Positions 20,950 to 21,869 of a DNA stretch of 21,869 nt are shown piece by piece. Positions within the stretch are counted from its first letter, which is position 1; each line of letters begins with the position of its first letter. Origin of the DNA: a virus. Under the pieces are notes generated by a model. That model saw only the letters and a list, made by a program, of their open reading frames with translations, was not told where the DNA came from and made no database searches. The stretch is taken from positions 1 to 21,869 of the IMG/VR virus record IMGVR_UViG_3300021371_000115; one strand, given 5' to 3'. Both the position numbers and the translations under genes were made by a program.

Positions 20950-21792
20950 CTAAAAACTTACACCTTTTAAGGGATTATATAAATCTCCAACTATTTCTGG
21001 TAGACCTATGTCATTAACTTTAAAGCTAAATGTTTCAAATGCATAACCTCTGCTCCGTTTACATTTAACTGTTATCCAATCCTTGTTTACTGTGTTTGTT
21101 TCTAATTGTATTTGTGTTTCTGTTTTCTTTTCTAAAAAACTTCCTAAATGTCCAGTTGGTTTATCTGTTCCAAAATTACTATGTATTACAGTAATAATAT
21201 GGCAATTAAACTTCTGCGACCATTCCATTAGTTTTTGTGCGATGTGGTTACTTTGTTCTAAATTATTTACATCTGCTACTAAATCAGCTATTCCATCTAT
21301 AACTACTAATCCTACTTTACCTTCTTCTATTTTTTCTTTTAAATAGTATTCTATAAATTCTACTCTTTGTTTAAATCCTACTGTTCTTAAACCAAAAGTG
21401 TGATAGCAACCTAAATCTTGTTCTTGGTTCATATCTACAACTCTACGGAATACTCTTTGAGCGTGAAACTTACCTTGTTCTGTATCGAAGTGTATAAGAC
21501 ATTTATTGTTTCTGTGTCCTCTTAACTCTCCACCGAATTTGTTTTTGTTTCCTAAATATACAGAAGCTAATAAACTAATAAAGAAAGTCTTTTTAGTTTT
21601 AGGAGGTGCTTGTACAAAACTAAAGTTACCATAAGTACCTAAAGGTATTGGTAAGGTCTTTGAGCCTTTTAGTGTTTGTATAGTTGTTTCTCCCATAGAT
21701 ATTGCTACTGGTGGGTATTCTACTATGTCATTTGTATTTATTACACACTCATCTTCCAAGAGTTGCATAAACATTTTCTGTTCTTCGGTCAT
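20950..21792 (-). CDS. RepA/RecA-like ATPase (AAA_25 type)
   Basis: A 280-residue protein from the ATG at 21792-21790 (MTEEQKMFMQLLEDE). A start at 21822 would lie inside a terminator hairpin and is rejected. The Walker A-like motif is APPKTKKTF (62-70), the acidic post-strand element HFDTEQGK is at 101-108, Walker B is GLVVIDGIADL (161-171), and a sensor-like TVIHSN is at 201-206, followed by Gly/Lys-rich GHLGSFLEKKTETQIQ. This is the layout of hexameric RecA-fold helicases of the RepA type, common in Bacteroidota mobile elements, probably unwinding or loading proteins onto DNA at the phage origin. No zinc or primase domain is attached. Confidence 0.8.
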   Translation of the reverse strand: MTEEQKMFMQLLEDECVINTNDIVEYPPVAISMGETTIQTLKGSKTLPIPLGTYGNFSFVQAPPKTKKTFFISLLASVYLGNKNKFGGELRGHRNNKCLIHFDTEQGKFHAQRVFRRVVDMNQEQDLGCYHTFGLRTVGFKQRVEFIEYYLKEKIEEGKVGLVVIDGIADLVADVNNLEQSNHIAQKLMEWSQKFNCHIITVIHSNFGTDKPTGHLGSFLEKKTETQIQLETNTVNKDWITVKCKRSRGYAFETFSFKVNDIGLPEIVGDLYNPLKGVSF

Positions 21793-21819
21793 AAAAAAAG
21801 GAGGGCTTTTACACCCTCC
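21793..21819 (-). terminator. Intrinsic terminator between SSB and the ATPase gene
   Basis: On the minus strand GGAGGG (21814-21819) pairs with CCCTCC (21800-21805), a 6-bp GC-rich stem with an 8-nt loop, and is followed directly by seven T's that run into the ATG of the ATPase gene. There is no space for another promoter after it, so ATPase transcription must pass through it. It may lower helicase expression below SSB. Confidence 0.85.
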
Positions 21820-21825
21820 CAAATA

Positions 21826-21869
21826 TTAAAATGGTAAATCTACATTGTTGTCGTTGTCTTGTGGTTGAG
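21826..21869 (-). CDS. ssb: Single-stranded DNA-binding protein, C-terminal end
   Basis: Only the last 13 codons are in the window; the gene begins beyond the high-coordinate end. In the -1 strand frame they read QPQDNDNNVDLPF and stop. A Pro/Gln/Asn/Asp-rich linker ending in an acidic-hydrophobic DLPF tip is the hallmark of SSB proteins, whose tail recruits replication and repair partners. The stop lies just before the terminator that precedes the ATPase gene, as expected for an early replication cluster. Support is the tail alone, so another protein with a similar tail cannot be ruled out. Confidence 0.6.
   Translation of the reverse strand, partial: QPQDNDNNVDLPF

Noticed and set aside
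21793-21822. Upstream ATG for the ATPase gene
   Set aside because: The added residues are encoded by the terminator stem itself, and MTEEQ at 21792 is a normal start.
1-21869. Integrase, repressor, endolysin, tRNA genes, CRISPR array
   Set aside because: Looked for by motif and by repeats, and none seen. This does not exclude them outside the window.

Overview
The window looks like a contiguous piece of an AT-rich tailed phage (siphovirus-type) or prophage of a Bacteroidota host, most likely a flavobacterium. Every gene I can support lies on the minus strand, so transcription runs from high to low coordinates. The host call rests on several signs. Start codons have no Shine-Dalgarno and sit in A-rich leaders. 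TATATTTG octamers fit the Bacteroidota -7 consensus TAnnTTTG. Many proteins also resemble families I know mainly from flavobacterial phages (XkdF-type protease, DUF6712-type connector, and the capsid and tail families here). No integrase, repressor, lysis gene, tRNA or CRISPR array is visible.

In transcription order, the right part (about 21,870 to 16,800) is the early/DNA module: the last codons of an SSB-like protein, a RepA/RecA-like ATPase, a sigma-factor-like protein, a Cys-motif protein, a metallophosphoesterase, a small protein, a possible PD-(D/E)XK nuclease, a FEN-type 5'-3' exonuclease, an adenine-type DNA methyltransferase, a DUF3310 protein and a small hypothetical. A stand-alone DnaA-domain-IV-like protein and an HNH nuclease follow. 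A good Bacteroidota-type promoter lies just upstream of the small and large terminase genes. Two tiny single-membrane-span proteins come next.

The structural genes are in an unusual order: tail first (assembly chaperone, tail completion, HK97-gp10-like, two large tail/baseplate-type proteins, tape measure), then head (protease, a head-fibre-type protein, scaffold, major capsid protein, a structural protein), then portal and a connector at the low-coordinate end, and finally the start of a probable adhesin-type structural protein. Most genes touch or overlap (ATGA, TAATG), which implies translational coupling. Four intrinsic-terminator hairpins sit inside this one-way array, close before the next start codon, and probably act as attenuators that set gene dosage.

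The strongest observation is a hidden second reading frame in the tail assembly chaperone gene. A run of nine T's lies 157 codons into the gene. Slipping back one base there opens a continuous, protein-like frame that runs past the normal stop and ends one base before the next gene. This has the layout of the lambda G/GT programmed frameshift. Five small genes (20 to 59 codons) were found by reading the gaps: 14000-14179, 14182-14292, 8637-8789, 19120-19272 and, less surely, 324-386.
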